A stretch of DNA of 5,653 nt from Candidatus Poseidoniales archaeon (lineage in GTDB: Archaea > Thermoplasmatota > Poseidoniia > Poseidoniales > Poseidoniaceae), in contig JAAXIR010000278.1 in NCBI GenBank assembly GCA_012270265.1, forward strand, positions 1-5,653, given 5' to 3'. This document shows positions 5,514 to 5,653 of this stretch, one piece after another. Both the position numbers and the translations under genes were made by a program. Position 1 is the first letter of the stretch; each line of letters starts with the position of its first letter. The notes below the pieces were generated by a model, which was given only the letters and a program-made list of their open reading frames with translations, made no database searches and was not told the origin of the DNA.

Positions 5514-5653
5514 TCATCCAAGACCCCTACGTTTCCATTGGAGATGATATCCTGTTTGGATAAAGATCAACAAAGTAAGACGAAATCCAAAATCAACAAA
5601 GTACAATCGTATTTTATCGCGTGTAGTGTATATTGTTAATGGTATTTTGAGAT
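5514..5653 (-). CDS. Possible 3' end of a gene entering from the right edge
   Basis: A minus-strand frame is open from the window edge for 45 codons to a TGA at 5514-5516, about 90 bases before the ferredoxin start. Its middle is hydrophobic and aromatic (YFVDFGFRLTLLIFIQ), and it ends in a basic tail (WKRRGLG), as a membrane protein's C-terminus might. I recognise no family. In DNA this AT-rich, an open run of 45 codons in one of several frames is not rare by chance, and plus-strand frames are also partly open here. If real, it would be the preceding gene of the same strand and possibly of the same operon. Confidence 0.3.
   Translation of the reverse strand, partial: LKIPLTIYTTRDKIRLYFVDFGFRLTLLIFIQTGYHLQWKRRGLG
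5566..5603. repeat. Perfect 12-bp direct repeat, 26-bp period
   Basis: ATCAACAAAGTA occurs at 5566-5577 and again at 5592-5603, separated by 14 bases. It lies about 140-180 bases upstream of the ferredoxin start on the operon's strand, where the unit reads TACTTTGTTGAT. A period of about two and a half helical turns puts the two copies on opposite faces of the DNA. It may be a paired regulator site or simply a small duplication. If the edge frame is coding, the repeat lies inside it. Confidence 0.6.

Noticed and set aside
5410..5547. Plus-strand GTG-started frame to the stop at 5545-5547
   Set aside because: There is no Shine-Dalgarno site before the GTG, it overlaps the ferredoxin start on the other strand, and it is only 45 codons. 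The resemblance to RNA methyltransferases is too loose for a call.
5420..5563. Small minus-strand frame ending in TGA overlapping the ferredoxin ATG (ATGA)
   Set aside because: It has no ATG until six codons before its end and no ribosome-binding site before its TTG/GTG codons. The overlap looks attractive for coupling but the peptide has no recognisable features.

Overview
The window holds six complete protein genes and possibly the edge of a seventh, with almost no non-coding DNA. An archaeon is the most likely source. The ribosome-binding sites are Shine-Dalgarno-like with a GGTGA/GTGAT core. A free-standing alanyl-tRNA editing protein, an M50 (site-2-type) membrane protease, and an eight-cysteine ferredoxin next to a Rossmann flavoprotein are all familiar in Euryarchaeota. 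Frequent CGA arginine codons and the gene density suggest a marine planktonic euryarchaeote of the Marine Group II / Poseidoniales kind. That placement is inference from style and gene content; no rRNA or other phylogenetic marker is present.

Layout: (1) 22-2061 (+) is a 679-residue soluble protein I cannot assign to any family, with a good ribosome-binding site and codon choice typical of an abundant protein. (2) 2062-2955 (-) is an M50 zinc metalloprotease that meets the first gene stop-to-stop with zero bases between them. (3) 3044-3745 (+) is a zinc-ribbon protein of unknown function, divergent from the protease; its acidic helical motif occurs three times. (4) 3792-5423 (-) is a tight three-gene operon read from right to left: ferredoxin, short FAD/NAD(P)-type flavoprotein, and the AlaX editing protein. 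Its first two genes are separated by 4 bp and its last two overlap by ATGA. (5) 5424-5653 is AT-rich. It holds a perfect 12-bp direct repeat and an open frame running in from the window edge on the minus strand, which may be the tail of another gene.

Working together: the ferredoxin-flavoprotein pair looks like an electron-transfer couple. The closest known precedent is archaeal geranylgeranyl reductase with its ferredoxin, but the flavoprotein here is much shorter than that family, so its substrate is unknown. AlaX, which clears mischarged Ser/Gly-tRNA(Ala), is translationally coupled to it. The protease, the zinc-ribbon protein and the 679-residue protein have no evident functional link to the operon or to one another. 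The most novel-looking items are the unassigned 679-residue protein, the zinc-ribbon protein with its repeated acidic motif, and the compact redox/tRNA-editing operon. I see no mobile element, CRISPR array, tRNA or rRNA.
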